Shown: positions 45,901 to 56,409, counted from the stretch's first letter. The stretch: 64,000 nucleotides of DNA from Eutreptiella sp. 'Long Island Sound 2002' (GCA_964036045.1 OZ038379.1:112538611-112602610); one strand, 5' to 3'. Translations and numbers: made by a program. The notes: a model not told the origin generated them from the letters alone.

Positions 45901-48340
45901 CCAACCAGTTTCGAGATCTAAGGGTCCAAAGTGTGCTCGATTATCCGCCCCCTCACTCTGCGCCACTGTTTTGGTAGGTTTCAAGGAAACCATGTATGGA
46001 AAGCCCCAAGCAGTACCTTTCACCAGAACCTTCTTTTGCCAGGATTGCTACAACCAGTTTCGAGATCCAAGGGTCCAAAGTGTGCTCGACTATGCGCCCC
46101 CTCCCTCTGTGCCACTGTTTTGGTTAGCTTCATAGGAACCATGTATGGAAAGCCCCAACCAGTACCTTTCACCGGAACCTTCTTTTGCCAGGATTGCTCC
46201 AACCAGTTTCGAGATCCAAGGGTCCAAAGTGTGCTCGACTATCCGCCCCCTCACTCTGCGCCACTGTTTTGGTTGGTTTCAAGGAAACCATGTATGGAAA
46301 GCCCCAACCAGTACCTTTCACCAGAACCTTTTTTTGCCAAGATTGCTCCAACAAGTTTCGAGATCCAAGGGTCCAAAGTGTGCGCGACTATCCGCCCCCT
46401 CACTCTGCGCCACTGTTATGGTTGGTTTCAAGGAAACTATTTATGGAAAGCCCCAACCAATACCTTTCACCAAAACTTTTTTTTGCCAGGATTGCTCCAA
46501 CCAGTTTCGAGATCCAAGGGTCCAAAGTGTGCTCGACTATCCGCCCCCTCACTCTGCGCCACTGTTTTGGTTGGTTTCAAGGAAACCATGTATGGAAAGC
46601 CCCAACCAGTACCTTTCACCAGAACCTTTTTTTGCCAGGATTGCTCCAACCAGTTTCGAGATCCAAGGGTCCAAAGTGTGCTCGACTATCCGCCCCCTCA
46701 CTCTGCGCCACTGTTTTGGTTGGTTTCAAGGAAACCATGTATGGAAAGCCCCAACCAGTACCTTTCACCACAACCTTCTTTTGCTAGGATTGCTCCAACC
46801 AGTTTCGAGATCCAAGGGTCCAAAGTGTGTGCGACTATCCGCCCCCTCACTCTGCGCCACTGTTTTGGTTGGTTTCAAGGAAACCATGTATGGAAAGCCC
46901 CAACCAGTACCTTTCACCAGAACCTTTTTTTACCAGGATTGCTCCAACCAGTTTCGAGATCCAAGGGTCCAAAGTGTGCGCGACTATCCGCCCCCTCACT
47001 CTGCGCCACTGTTTTGGTTGGTTTCAAGGAAACCATGTATGGAAAGCCCCAACCAGTACCTTTCACCAAAACTTTTTTTTGCCACGATTGCTCCAACCAG
47101 TTTCGAGATCCAAGGGTCCAAAGTGTGCTGGACTATCCGCCCCCTCACTCTGCGCCACTGTTTTGGTTGGTTTCAAGGAAACCATGTATGGAAAGCCCCA
47201 GCCAGTACCTTTCACCAGAACCTTCTTTTGCCAGGATTGCTCCAACCAGTTTCGAGATCCAAGGGTCCAAAGTGTGCTCGACTATCCGCCCCCTCACTCT
47301 GCGCCAGTGTTTTGGTTGGTTTCAAGGCAACCATGTATGGAAAGCCCCAACCAGTACCTTTCACCACAACCTTCTTTTGCCCTGATTGCTCCAACCAGTT
47401 TCGAGATCTAAGGGTCCAAAGTGTGCTGGACTATCCGCCCCCTCACTCTGCGCCACTGTTTTGGTTGGTTTCAAGGAAACCATGTATGGAAAGCCCCAGC
47501 CAGTACCTTTCACCAGAACCTTCTTTTGCCAGGATTGCTCCAACCAGTTTCGAGATCCAAGGGTCCAAAGTGTGCTCGACTATCCGCCCCCTCACTCTGC
47601 GCCACTGTTTTGGTTGGTTTCAAGGAAACCATGTATGGAAAGCCCCAACCAGTACCTTTCACCACAACCTTCTTTTGCTAGGATTGCTCCAACCAGTTTC
47701 GAGATCCAAGGGTCCAAAGTGTGTGCGACTATCCGCCCCCTCACTCTGCGCCACTGTTTTGGTTGGTTTCAAGGAAACCATGTATGGAAAGCCCCAACCA
47801 GTACCTTTCACCAAAACCTTTTTTTACCAGGATTGCTCCAACCAGTTTCGAGATCCAAGGGTCCAAAGTGTGCGCGACTATCCGCCCCCTCACTCTGCGC
47901 CACTGTTTTGGTTGGTTTCAAGGAAACCATGTATGGAAAGCCCCAACCAGTACCTTTCACCAAAACTTTTTTTTGCCAGGATTGCTCCAACCAGTTTCGA
48001 GATCCAAGGGTCCAAAGTGTGCTGGACTATCCGCCCCCTCACTCTGCGCCACTGTTTTGGTTGGTTTCAAGGAAACCATGTATGGAAAGCCCCAGCCAGT
48101 ACCTTTCACCAGAACCTTCTTTTGCCAGGATTGCTCCAACCAGTTTCGAGATCCAAGGGTCCAAAGTGTGCTCGACTATCCGCCCCCTCACTCTGCGCCA
48201 GTGTTTTGGTTGGTTTCAAGGCAACCATGTATGGAAAGCCCCAACCAGTACCTTTCACCACAACCTTCTTTTGCCCTGATTGCTCCAACCAGTTTCGAGA
48301 TCTAAGGGTCCAAAGTGTGCTGGACTATCCGCCCCCTGCG
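36996..48340. repeat. 149-bp satellite array, ~76 units, with higher-order repeats
   Basis: Unit length is 149 bp (identical landmarks at 37,204, 37,353, 37,502, 37,651, 37,800 and onward) over ~11.3 kb without interruption. A C-run of variable length occurs in some units (CTACCC then C-run before TCACT). Higher-order structure: 37,562-38,359 reappears at 38,761-39,558 (shift 1,199), 41,560-41,955 at 43,503-43,898 (shift 1,943, 13 units) and 46,827-47,411 at 47,721-48,305 (shift 894, 6 units). The plus strand has almost no stops; frames close mainly at two variant sites (GATCTAAG instead of GATCCAAG; TTGGTAGG instead of TTGGTTGG). Confidence 0.97.
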
Positions 48341-48451
48341 GCAGGCACAACAAGCACAAGCTGGGCTGGAAGCATGACTGGATGCCAACAGGCAGTTCAG
48401 GTGCAGCTGCAGTTCATTTCAGTGCCTCGAATGGGAATATATTCCTCCCTC

Positions 48452-51400
48452 TCAGTCCTCCCCCTCAGACTCAGGCTCAAGCTGAGGCTCTGCCTTGTGA
48501 GAGGCCTCGGCCTTGGTCTCAGGGGGCACAATGAGGAGAATCAACTCCCCTGGCCCGGAATCACCCCCATGGATGAGGGAGAAGGACCTCATCCAATTGC
48601 GAGGTCGGTGGGCAGACCCCTTCACATAGTCAAGGACAGTCCTGACCTGTGTGACTATGCGAAGGGGCAGTGACCCCTGGTCCCCTGGTCCCCCTCCACT
48701 CCAGCCTACATATGGGCTGCGGCTGATCTTCTTCCTCCTCTTACCTGAAGGGGCCCCAGAGTCAGGGGCCGCCCGCCCTCTCTTCACGCCTGTGGAGGAA
48801 ACAGGCACCTTGGAATCTGAGTCAGATGACTCAGGGGCCACCTGCCCTCTCCTCACCCCTGTCGAGGAAATAGGCACGTCTCAGTCAGATGACTCAGAGT
48901 CTGAAACCACCACCACCTCCTTCCCCTTCCCCTTCCCCCTCCCCTTACCCTTACCCTTCTCCTTCCCCTTCCCCTTGCCCACTGCAATCTCTGGGGCAGA
49001 GTCTGAAGAGTCTGAATCACCCCCCCCTTCACCCCCCCCTTCCCCTTCCCCTTACCCTTACCCTTCCCCTTCCCCTTACCCACTGCAATCTCTGGGGCAG
49101 AGTCTGAGGAGTCTGAAGCACCCCCCCCTTCCCCTTCCCCTTCACCTTCCCTTTCCCCTTACCCACACCAGGGATAGTAGGGCCAGAATCAGGGTTCACG
49201 ATGCAAAAAAGTACCACAATGGGCACCATGTTGCCGGAGAGGGGGGCAAAGGGGACAGGCCCTTTGCCCCCCCCAAGTGGGGCCAACTGCCCGGAGACTT
49301 CTTTCATCTCCTTCAGGGCCGCAGGGCCCCAGCCAATGCGGCGGCACTTCCAGTTCCCTTTCAACTGGGCCCATGCCAAAGTTTTGTCTAGCAACTCCCG
49401 GCACTGGCGCCCCCACATGGCAAAATGGCTCAGGGCGGGGGGGGGTGTCCCAAACACTCACAGGGTGGCTCATGTGCCACAAAATTATCTTAACCGCCAC
49501 ATACATGCAGTTGCAGCGGTTGCAGGAGTCGGGGGCGGTGTGCATCCTCACCGAAACCCCCGTGTCCCTCAGCTTCTCGGTGCACGACCTTGAAACAGCC
49601 GTAGCTGCAAGGTCGTACACCTCCCAACCCCCAGGATGCCCTGCAAAAACCACCCCATGCAGGATCTCCTCCTGGTGTCCCCCTGTCACCTCCCATTTCC
49701 CAAATGGGGGGGAGGGTGCTGGGGGGGCATCTTGGGGAGGGGGGCCTTAAGGAGGCGGCGTTTCTTTGCCTCCGCCCAAGCCCCCCACGTCTGCCCCAGC
49801 AGATCCTCTGCCCTTCCCTGTTGGGCAGTAGCTGCTGCCTGCAGCTTTCCCTCCCTGCTCTTCACCCCCTGCCCCCCCTGCCTCTTCCCCCCCACCCCCT
49901 CCCGGACAGCCTGCTCAGCCTTCTTGAAGGACTGGCAGGCCTGCTCAAACTGCCCTTTCAACTTGGAGTACCGGTCGGCTGGTGATCGGTACTCCTTGAG
50001 GACCAGTTTCCTCAACTGGTCCGGAACCCCCAGCTCCCCACACACTGCCACACTCCGGTCAAAAATGGCCAGGTCCAGAACCACCTTGGCCAGGTTTGGG
50101 GGCATCTGCCCAATTTGAGCACGATGCTCCACTTGCCTGCGGGAGGTCACGGCCCCCCGAGTGACCCACATCACCACCCCCTCCCCCTCTGGCCCGTAGC
50201 GTGCCCCGGCCGCGAACCAGGACACTGTCTTCTTACTCAGCTGTGCAAGCACCATCTGGACTTGCACCGATGCAACAACCGCCAACAAAGCTGCGCAGTG
50301 GGCAGCCTGCATGCCCTTGGGGTCCTCCGCATCTTGTGCTGCGGCGGCGGGCCCTGCTGCTGCTGCTCCTGCTGCTCCTCCGACTGCTGGCGCCTCCCAC
50401 AAAGCGGGGGTGGCTGGCGAAGGGTTGCTGGCACCGGCACTGCTACCGGCGCTGGGGTTCCCACTCCCAAGTTCGGCCAGTCGACCCGAGGAGATGGGGA
50501 CGGCGGCAGGAGCTGGTGGCTGGGCGCGGGCAGCCAGGGCAGCAGAGATGGAAGACATCAGAGCAAAAAAGAGGGCTGATGAAGACCCAACACAGTGCAT
50601 CCCCAGCTTAGGCAAGGGGGGGGGGCTTCTGCGGTCTCAACCTGGCCTTGGACCTCACCCTTGGCCTGCAACCATGCACCTAAGATGGTAAGTCGCTGCC
50701 GCTTTGGTGCGCCCTCGGAAGAGGGTTTGGGGGCTGGGGCCAAAAGAAACTCAATGCCCCACAAGACACCGTGCGCATGGTACGTGGGTTGCTGGTCTGT
50801 TCTGAAAACCTCACCGTCGGGGGGGGTAACCACCTTTTCCCACGTGCCTGAGGGGGCTTGGTCCCACACCCGCCAGCCGTCCTTTTCCCCGAAAACCTCT
50901 ACCACATGTGCACCTGTGATGGTGGCTCTGAGGGCGCTGTGAATCGTTGCATGTGGGGACTCGCAGAAGGCATCTTTATGATAACCCTAAAAACCTCGAA
51001 CGGAACATGAATAAATGAGAGGGGGGGGAACTGCACGTTGCAGGTAACTACTTTTTTGGACCGCTTCTTGATCTTGGCCTCTTTGAACCAAGTAACTACA
51101 TCGCTCTGGGTCCTTTTTAACTGGCGAATGGTACTGTCCGGGTGTGTGGACCGTATTGATTTCAAGTACATGTAATGTGCACGCAGCATCTCTTCAGATT
51201 CCTCTGCAAAGGTCCGGTCCGTGTTGTATTTCGGATCCGGACCAACAATGCAGAGGTTTCGCTGTTGTACACCGCACGAGGTCTCATGTTTGCTGGGGCT
51301 TGTCTTGCCCACAGCCTCCCGTGTCGTCAAGACAGGGATTGAAAAATGATTATGCATAAGCATAGCCAGCAAGGTATCCTTGGGCTGGATGCGGTATGCA

Positions 51401-51699
51401 TCAGGGACGACCCTGCCCAAAAAAACCCTTAGCATTCTGGGTTCAATAGTCTGTGACGGCTTATGCCGCAGGCACAGTGCTGCCAAGGCGTGTTGGAGGC
51501 GTGGTTGTGTATCACCCGGTTCGGGAACTTCGGTATTGGCTGTGTCCGCGTCAATGAGCTCGCCCTCAAGCTCCAAATCTGGTTCCGGGAGCTGCTGAAC
51601 GGGCTGGGGGGGCTGAGCGGACGAAGACGAGGCACTAGCGGCACTGCCTTGACTACCTGACATGTCTGTGGCAGGTGACAAAAAGTGTTCTGAGCACAA
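48452..51699 (-). CDS. Unknown multi-exon gene (copy IV, distant relative?)
   Basis: A chain of minus-strand coding segments. 51,699-50,990: acidic/Ser start, then RIQPKDTLLAMLMHNHFSIP, RTFAEESEEMLRAHYMYLK and IRQLKRTQSDVVTWFKEA. ~50,930-50,660: ITGAHVVEVFGEKDGWRVWD, then YHAHGVLWGIEFLLA. 50,550-49,740: Ala-rich, then EHRAQIGQMPPNLAKVVLDL and a coiled coil (YSKLKGQFEQACQSFKKAEQ). 49,690-49,460 and 49,440-49,190: CNRCNCMYVAVKIILWHMS and CRELLDKTLAWAQLKGNWKC. 48,877-48,452: KRGRAAPDSGAPSGKRRKK and a C-terminal acidic tail. Frame changes between pieces fit short introns, but I cannot fix all borders. No known family. It shares an overall plan (coiled coil, Cys-rich piece, basic/acidic tail) with copy III. 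Confidence 0.45.
48910..49165. repeat. CCTTCC/CCTTACC microsatellite-like tract, 3 blocks
   Basis: Three blocks of CCCCTTCCCCTT / CCCTTACCC separated by a repeated CACTGCAATCTCTGGGGCAG spacer plus AGTCTGA(A/G)GAGTCTGAA. On the minus strand it is read as (G-K)n within copy IV. Confidence 0.85.
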
Positions 51700-51789
51700 A
51701 AAGGGAATACATTAGTGAGTCTACTCAAAGGGGCCTAGGTGAGAAAGCGACACACATGCAAAAAAAAACCACAAAAGCAGGCACAAAGC

Positions 51790-52060
51790 ATCACAAGGCA
51801 CAAAGGGCAAACATTCATAAGCTCGAGTACAGTGTTCTCGATGCAAGTTTGTAGGCAAAGCAGCCACCAAGGATCAAACTGGCGTTGCACATGTCAAAAG
51901 CAAAAGTCCAAATTCACAAAGGAGCACAAAGGGGAAGCAATCATAAGCTTGAGCACAGTGTTCTCCATGCAGTTTTGTAGGCAAAGCAGACAAAGGGTAG
52001 ACAAACATTAGCTTCAACGTGCTGTTCTCCATGGCATCTTGCAGGCAAGATAGGCACCAA
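51790..52060. repeat. ~120-bp tandem repeat, 3 diverged copies
   Basis: AAGCTCGAGTACAGTGTTCTC (51,820), AAGCTTGAGCACAGTGTTCTC (51,946) and AGCTTCAACGTGCTGTTCTC (52,011) are followed by ATGCA/GGCA and TTGTAGGCAAAGCAG-type text. No gene. Confidence 0.7.
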
Positions 52061-52095
52061 GCATCCAACCAAAATTCCACTGGGTTCGGGCTGAA

Positions 52096-52236
52096 AAATT
52101 TCTTCCGAGCTCCCCCGGCACGGTCGACTGGGAAGCCCATGGAACATTCCTACCGATATTGGTTGCGTTTTGGGACCCGATCTGGCTGCCAAAACTTCCG
52201 AGCATCTTTCCAAGGGTTTTCGAAAACTTCCAAGCG
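52096..52236. repeat. 142-bp direct repeat, right border copy
   Basis: Partner of 34,188-34,329 (see that entry). The two copies share the border words but not their outer or inner flanks. Confidence 0.9.
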
Positions 52237-52276
52237 ACGGACCGAAGCATATCGCATGCACGTCGGTACAGATTTC

Positions 52277-53310
52277 CTAAAATTGCCACCGGTAACCGGA
52301 CGATATTGGTCTCTCTTTCAATGTTCTATGCTGGGCACCGGTGGTACATGTGTCTTCTGCCCCGTCCCCGTCCCCGTCGTTGCTCTCGTCCCCCTCCTCG
52401 TCCGCGTCCGCGTCGTCCTCCTTGTCCTCCTCCTCGGCCGCCATCATCTTGGCGAGGAACTTCTTCGCCTGCGTCTTGGTTTTCCAAACCGACGCTCTCG
52501 GGATGGCGAAGAGTTCGGGGTCTTTGGGGAAGGCAATCCACGTCTCCCCAACCCCGGGGGGCCACCCGCGGCAAGGGCCTCTTTGCCCTGCTCGATCCCC
52601 CACTGCCCATTGTCCCGAAAAACTACAGACACTTGCACCCCCGCTTTGTATTTGCACCCCCCCCCTCTTGCCTGTGGCTTGGCCTTGGGTTGGGGTTGGG
52701 GGGGCTGGGCCTTGGGTTGGGGGGGCGCAGCTCTCTTGGGAGCCTTGCGAGGGGGTTTGGTGGGCTCCTTGGCCGGGGGGCGGGGCTGGGGCTCCTCGAA
52801 CGCCGAGGAGTCGGTGGTGGACCCGGAGGAGGAGTCCGTTGAGGAGTCGCTGGACGACTCCTCGCTGGAGGAGTCCCCCGGGAGCCTCTTCCTTTTTTGG
52901 GGGGCTGGTTCGGGGGCGCTCTTGGGTTCCCGCTTGGGGGGGCGTTGGGTTTTGGGTTTGGGTTTGGGTGCTGTTTGGGGGGCTGGGTGGGGGTTCGGGG
53001 GTTGGGGTTGCACGGGCGGTGCACACGCGGGCGGGGGGGGGGGCGCCTCTGTGGCCACTTGTTGGCAGTGCGGCGGCGCTGGGGACGTGTCGCCAATGCT
53101 GCCCCACCCCTCGATGCGCGTCGCGAGAAGGCTGCCGCGGGCTGCCACGTAGTCCATCATCGCCGTGAGGAACTCGAGCACGGCGACGGGCTGCAAGTGC
53201 GACTGCTGAAGCAACGTACCCCAATAGATGGGCCGGGGATCGCTTCCTGGCCAACGAAGGATCAGCCGAACGGCGCGCGGGTCCGAAGGGTTGACCTCGA
53301 TGTCCTCCAC
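52277..53310 (-). CDS. Copy III, exon F (C-terminal)
   Basis: Begins after acceptor CCATGTAG with VEDIEVNPSDPRAVRLILRW. Layout: short globular part (YWGTLLQQSHLQPVAVLEFL), P/K-rich linker, KRKRLPGDSSSEESSSDSS, then GVQVSVVFRDNGQWGIEQGK. After a frame change at the CCCCCCGGGG run (~52,560) it continues as TWIAFPKDPELFAIPR / TKTQAKKFLAKMMAAEEEDK and a D/E-rich tail ending at TAG 52,279-52,277. Homologous in layout to copy II. Function unknown; the basic and acidic tracts suggest a nuclear, possibly nucleic-acid-associated protein (inference). Confidence 0.6.
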
Positions 53311-53522
53311 CTACATGGAGGATAGCCAGGATGAGTGTTCCAGCGACGTTCCAATAAGCTGTAAGACGTTCCAAAGACTTTTCGAACGTTTTTTGGTGAC
53401 AGATTGGAACGTCGCCAGAACAAACTGTTTGGAACGTCGCCGGAACAATGCACCGGCACGCCAACCATGTGCATTATTGGGCCCTATTGGCCATGTGGAC
53501 ATGCTTGCGGAGGGGGCCATAC
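53311..53522 (-). other. Intron of copy III with palindromic repeat
   Basis: 212 bp, donor CGG^GTATGG and acceptor CCATGTAG^GTGG, phase 0 on both sides. Contains TTGTTCCGGCGACGTTCC, TTGTTCTGGCGACGTTCC and the reverse-facing GGAACGTC words, i.e. the intron repeat family. Confidence 0.7.
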
Positions 53523-53876
53523 CCGCACGCACGTGTCCACGTTCTCCTTGATCGCCGCCAACGCTTGCCGCAATTGCGAGGTCGGCGTGCGCTCACGTTC
53601 CGCTAGCACTGCCCGAACGGCAGATTGTTGGTGCCGCTGCGCGTCGTCCTCGCACTTGACGCGTAGGGCGCCAGGCCGCGACAGCGTTTGGCCAACGACG
53701 AAGCCATGGTATTTGCCTTCGTCCTCGACCACATAGATGCCGTCGCACAGGATTCGGGTCCAATTGGCCCGAAAGAGGACGGTGTCCTTGCGGGGAGTCG
53801 CCCTCACCTCGCCAAGGCCGTGGTCGGCCCAACGCTCAAAAATGAGGTACCAATCTGCCAATGGCAACTCCCCGCA
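53523..53876 (-). CDS. Copy III, exon E
   Basis: A 354-bp (118-codon) exon between acceptor CTCTGTTAG and donor GTATGG, open and phase 0. The peptide includes CGELPLADWYLIFERWADHG, RKDTVLFRANWTRILCDG, KYHGFVVGQTLSRPGALR and a helical QLRQALAAIKENVDT. It resembles the copy I exon at 10,613-10,377. No known domain. Confidence 0.65.
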
Positions 53877-54152
53877 CTAACAGAGCCCGCGGTTAGAAAT
53901 TTGCCCCCCTGCGCCTTGCTGGGGAGCCAGTCGTTGGGGAGCAGTGCCGTGCGCCCTGTCCCCGGCCCGGTCACCCAGGACACCGGGACCCACCCTGGCG
54001 CAGACCCCTCCTTCCGGCGCCAGCGGCAATCACGCTGCTCCTTGCAGTGCAGTTCCTTGTGCAGGAAGCGCTGCAGTAGCCAACGGAGCGTGTAAATGGT
54101 GGGGTGGGGGGCTCGTAGGACACAGGCGTCCAGGGGGGGGGTTGGGACCTAC

Positions 54153-54660
54153 CATCTCCCTTGTCCAGGAAAAATTGGCAGCTTTTGCTGCCAGGGATGA
54201 GCCAAGTCGGTTGCGCATCCAATCCGTAATGTGCAAGACGCCGCCGGCGTCATCCCCCTCCCACTCCCCATCCCCCTCCCCATCCCCATCCCCCCCCCCC
54301 CCTCTTCTTCCTTTCTCTTAACCCCCGGGTTAGCCCTCCGCTCTTCATCCTTCTCATCCACCACCACCTCACCCAGCTCCACAATGTCATCGTCGTTGAC
54401 ACCCCCTTCCTGTTTCACCTGCATCCCCCCACCCATGCCCTGCAACTCCCTTTCAAGCACCTCCACCGCCTTCTGCGCCTCCCTTACCCGCCGGTTCCCC
54501 TCGAGAACCCTCTCGCCCGCGTGCCCCCCCCCGGTGATGTCCCCACGCCGCCGGCACTCCGCCAATTTCGCGGACCATTTTTTCACCCGGCGGCGGAGGC
54601 TTTCAACATTGCCCCTCGCCTCTTGCAGCTCCCCCAGAACCACGGCGTGCTCCCGAACCC
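54153..54660 (-). CDS. Copy III, exon D (coiled coil)
   Basis: Coiled-coil-rich: ARGNVESLRRRVKKWSAKLA and RRVREAQKAVEVLERELQGM, then an acidic block (NDDDIVELGEVVVDEKDEE). After a frame change in the C-run at ~54,290-54,303 comes LHITDWMRNRLGSSLAAKAA, ending at donor ATG^GTAGGT (54,152). A further small exon may lie at 54,090-53,950 (FLHKELHCKEQRDCRWRRKE). Confidence 0.5.
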
Positions 54661-54672
54661 CCCCCCCCCCCG

Positions 54673-54963
54673 TTACTCATTGAGCTCCCAGTCGAGGGCT
54701 CGGCAAACTGGGGGCGATGCGCTTGGAGAGGCGCGGCTGGCGCGGCCCCTTGTGGGGCAGGCCGTGGCGGCTCCAGTGGCCGGTGAGCGGGGGTTGCCCA
54801 CAGAGGATGTTTGGGAGCGCCCTGAGGTGGAGGAGGGGCTGGCGAAGCCAGCGCAGAGCTGCTGCGTGGCTCGGAGCGCGTGGCCCCCTGTGCCCCCAGT
54901 GGGGCTGGGGGGGGTGGATGCAGCCAGTGCTGCCCCCAGGGCCTCGGTCTCGGTCATCCCGTT
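54673..54963 (-). CDS. Copy III, exon C
   Basis: Starts after acceptor GTCTGCAG with NGMTETEALGAALAAST; Ala/Ser/Pro-rich thereafter, ending in DWELNE followed by TAA-CGG just before a 13-base G-run. Whether the TAA is real, or an intron or homopolymer error lies here, is open. Confidence 0.45.
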   Translation of the reverse strand, partial: NGMTETEALGAALAASTPPSPTGGTGGHALRATQQLCAGFASPSSTSGRSQTSSVGNPRSPATGAATACPTRGRASRASPSASPPVCRALDWELNE

Positions 54964-55164
54964 CTGCAGACAAGGATGCCGGAGAGAGGCCAACCCTACC
55001 CAGACACCTTGTTCCGGCGACGTTCCAACAACCTGTTCCGGCGACATTCTGGCGACGTTCCAGTGGCCGCTGGAACGTCGCCAGAAACGTCGCCGGAACA
55101 GGTTGTTGGAACGTCGCCGGAACAGTGGAAAACAGGCACAGTTCCGCGCGCGACGTCTCCTTAC
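54964..55164 (-). other. Intron of copy III containing a 115-bp hairpin
   Basis: 201 bp, donor ATG^GTAAGG and acceptor GTCTGCAG, phase 0. Most of it is a near-perfect inverted repeat (see 55,013-55,123). Confidence 0.7.
55013..55123. repeat. Long near-perfect inverted repeat in intron
   Basis: The left arm (GTTCCGGCGACGTTCCAACA…) and right arm (…TGTTGGAACGTCGCCGGAAC) pair over ~54 bases with about two mismatches and a 3-5 base loop at GTGGC. Each arm is itself two or three copies of TGTTCCGGCGACGTTCC. MITE- or introner-like. Confidence 0.9.
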
Positions 55165-55650
55165 CATCCGGGGAACAATCCTTGCCTAGGCGGCACCCAG
55201 TAGGCGGCACTCATGCAATACCGCCTGAATCGCCGCACGGGACACCTCATCGCCCCCGGCTAGCCGCTCTGCCGCCGACCGCTCAATGTTGGTCATTTGC
55301 AACCGGCCCATCGCCATGCAACAGTGCAGAATGCACATGACAACGCGGCACCGGGCAATGACCACCACTGGTTCCACGGAACAACCTGCGGCCTTCAGCG
55401 ATGGTGTTCCCAACAAGAAGGACGTCCGCTGTGCGTGGTCCGATTCGGTGGTCCGGACCACGTCTTTGCCCCGCCACATAGCGGCGTCGGAGTCCCAAAT
55501 CCCCTCGTTGTATAGTGACCCCACTTGTGGGGCCGGTGTGATCCCGATAATGCGGCGCACCCACGGGGAATCACCACCGAGCCAGGCATCGCCCGCTTCC
55601 TCATGGGAATTGAAGACCACCCGGTGGGTGTCCACGACCTCCTGGATGGC
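55165..55650 (-). CDS. Copy III, exon B with in-frame TAG
   Basis: Joins exon A in phase 0 (…WEDNIK | AIQEVVDTHRVVF…). The peptide includes RRIIGITPAPQVGSLYNEG, WDSDAAMWRGKDVVRTTESD and AIQAVLHECRLLGAA. A TAG at 55,188-55,186 is followed by seven more codons to the strong donor ATG^GTAAGG. No known domain. Confidence 0.6.
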
Positions 55651-55788
55651 CTAAGAAAAAAACACCAATTTTGTTGGAACCAAATTGTTCCGGTGGCGGT
55701 TCCAACGAAACACTGGAACGTCGCCGGAACGTCGCCGGAACAAGTTATCGGAACGTCGCCGGAACAACACGGTGTGTGCGCGGCACAC
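55651..55788 (-). other. Intron of copy III built of the palindromic repeat
   Basis: 138 bp, donor AAG^GTGTGC and acceptor TTTTTTTCTTAG, phase 0. The body is TGTTCCGGCGACGTTCC units (three) plus GGAACCGCCACCGGAACA. Confidence 0.8.
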
Positions 55789-56409
55789 CTTAATATTGTC
55801 TTCCCAAAGGGTTGCTAGGGTCGCCATCGCTTTGTCCCCGCAGATTGCGAGGCCGATGACCCACACGCAGGCAGGAATTCGTCCCCAAAGGCCCATGTTG
55901 GCGATGGACACAGACAATTGGGACCACTCCCCGCCTGCGCAGGGGTAGCCATCCCCCCTGACAATGAAAGTCAGGGGGAACGACCAATCGATCATGCGGC
56001 ACAACGGGGGTTGGCTAGCAATGTAGCGCAGCCATGATGCCCACGGCCAACTGATGCCCAGGGCCTTGGGATCCGAAGTGCTCACCGCGGGGGCCAGCTC
56101 CAATGGGGCCAGTAGATCTTGCCAGCGCTGCTGGAAAGCCCTCTCAGGGCAAATCGGACGGGCGAATGGAAGGCCCGTGGTCGCGGTGTACTTCAGCCCC
56201 CGGAGGGTGTACACTTCCGAGAGCGTGCGCCAAGTGGATTTGGGCGCACGCAGGTTGAGGATGAGCTCGCAACACTCATCCGGGGGGAGCACCTCGGAGG
56301 CGTACTTGGCGATTGCCCCCTGCTGTATCTCTCGTACACGGCTTGGTTGGGCCAAGCGCACGACCGGCAAATTGGCGGCGGGCGTGTGGAGAGGAGATGG
56401 CCCATTACG
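55789..56409 (-). CDS. Copy III, exon A
   Basis: Open for ~200 codons after a possible acceptor CTCATAG (56,410). The peptide includes QGAIAKYASEVLPPDECCEL, RGLKYTATTGLPFARPI, ASWLRYIASQPPLCRMIDW and FPLTFIVRGDGYPCAGGEW. Confirmed as genuine coding sequence by the paralogous, decayed copy at 13,803-13,331, where the protein pattern is conserved despite many silent and frame changes. Domain unknown; the FPLTFIVRGDGYPC / GGEWSQL block is the most conserved part of the family. Confidence 0.75.

Noticed and set aside
36996-48340. CRISPR array
   Set aside because: Units are contiguous 149-bp repeats without unique spacers, in eukaryotic DNA with no cas genes.
46145-48673. 842-codon plus-strand ORF and many 60-413-codon ORFs over 37-48 kb as protein genes
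   Set aside because: They are readings of the 149-bp satellite in rotating frames; no unique start, and the same DNA is open in other frames too.
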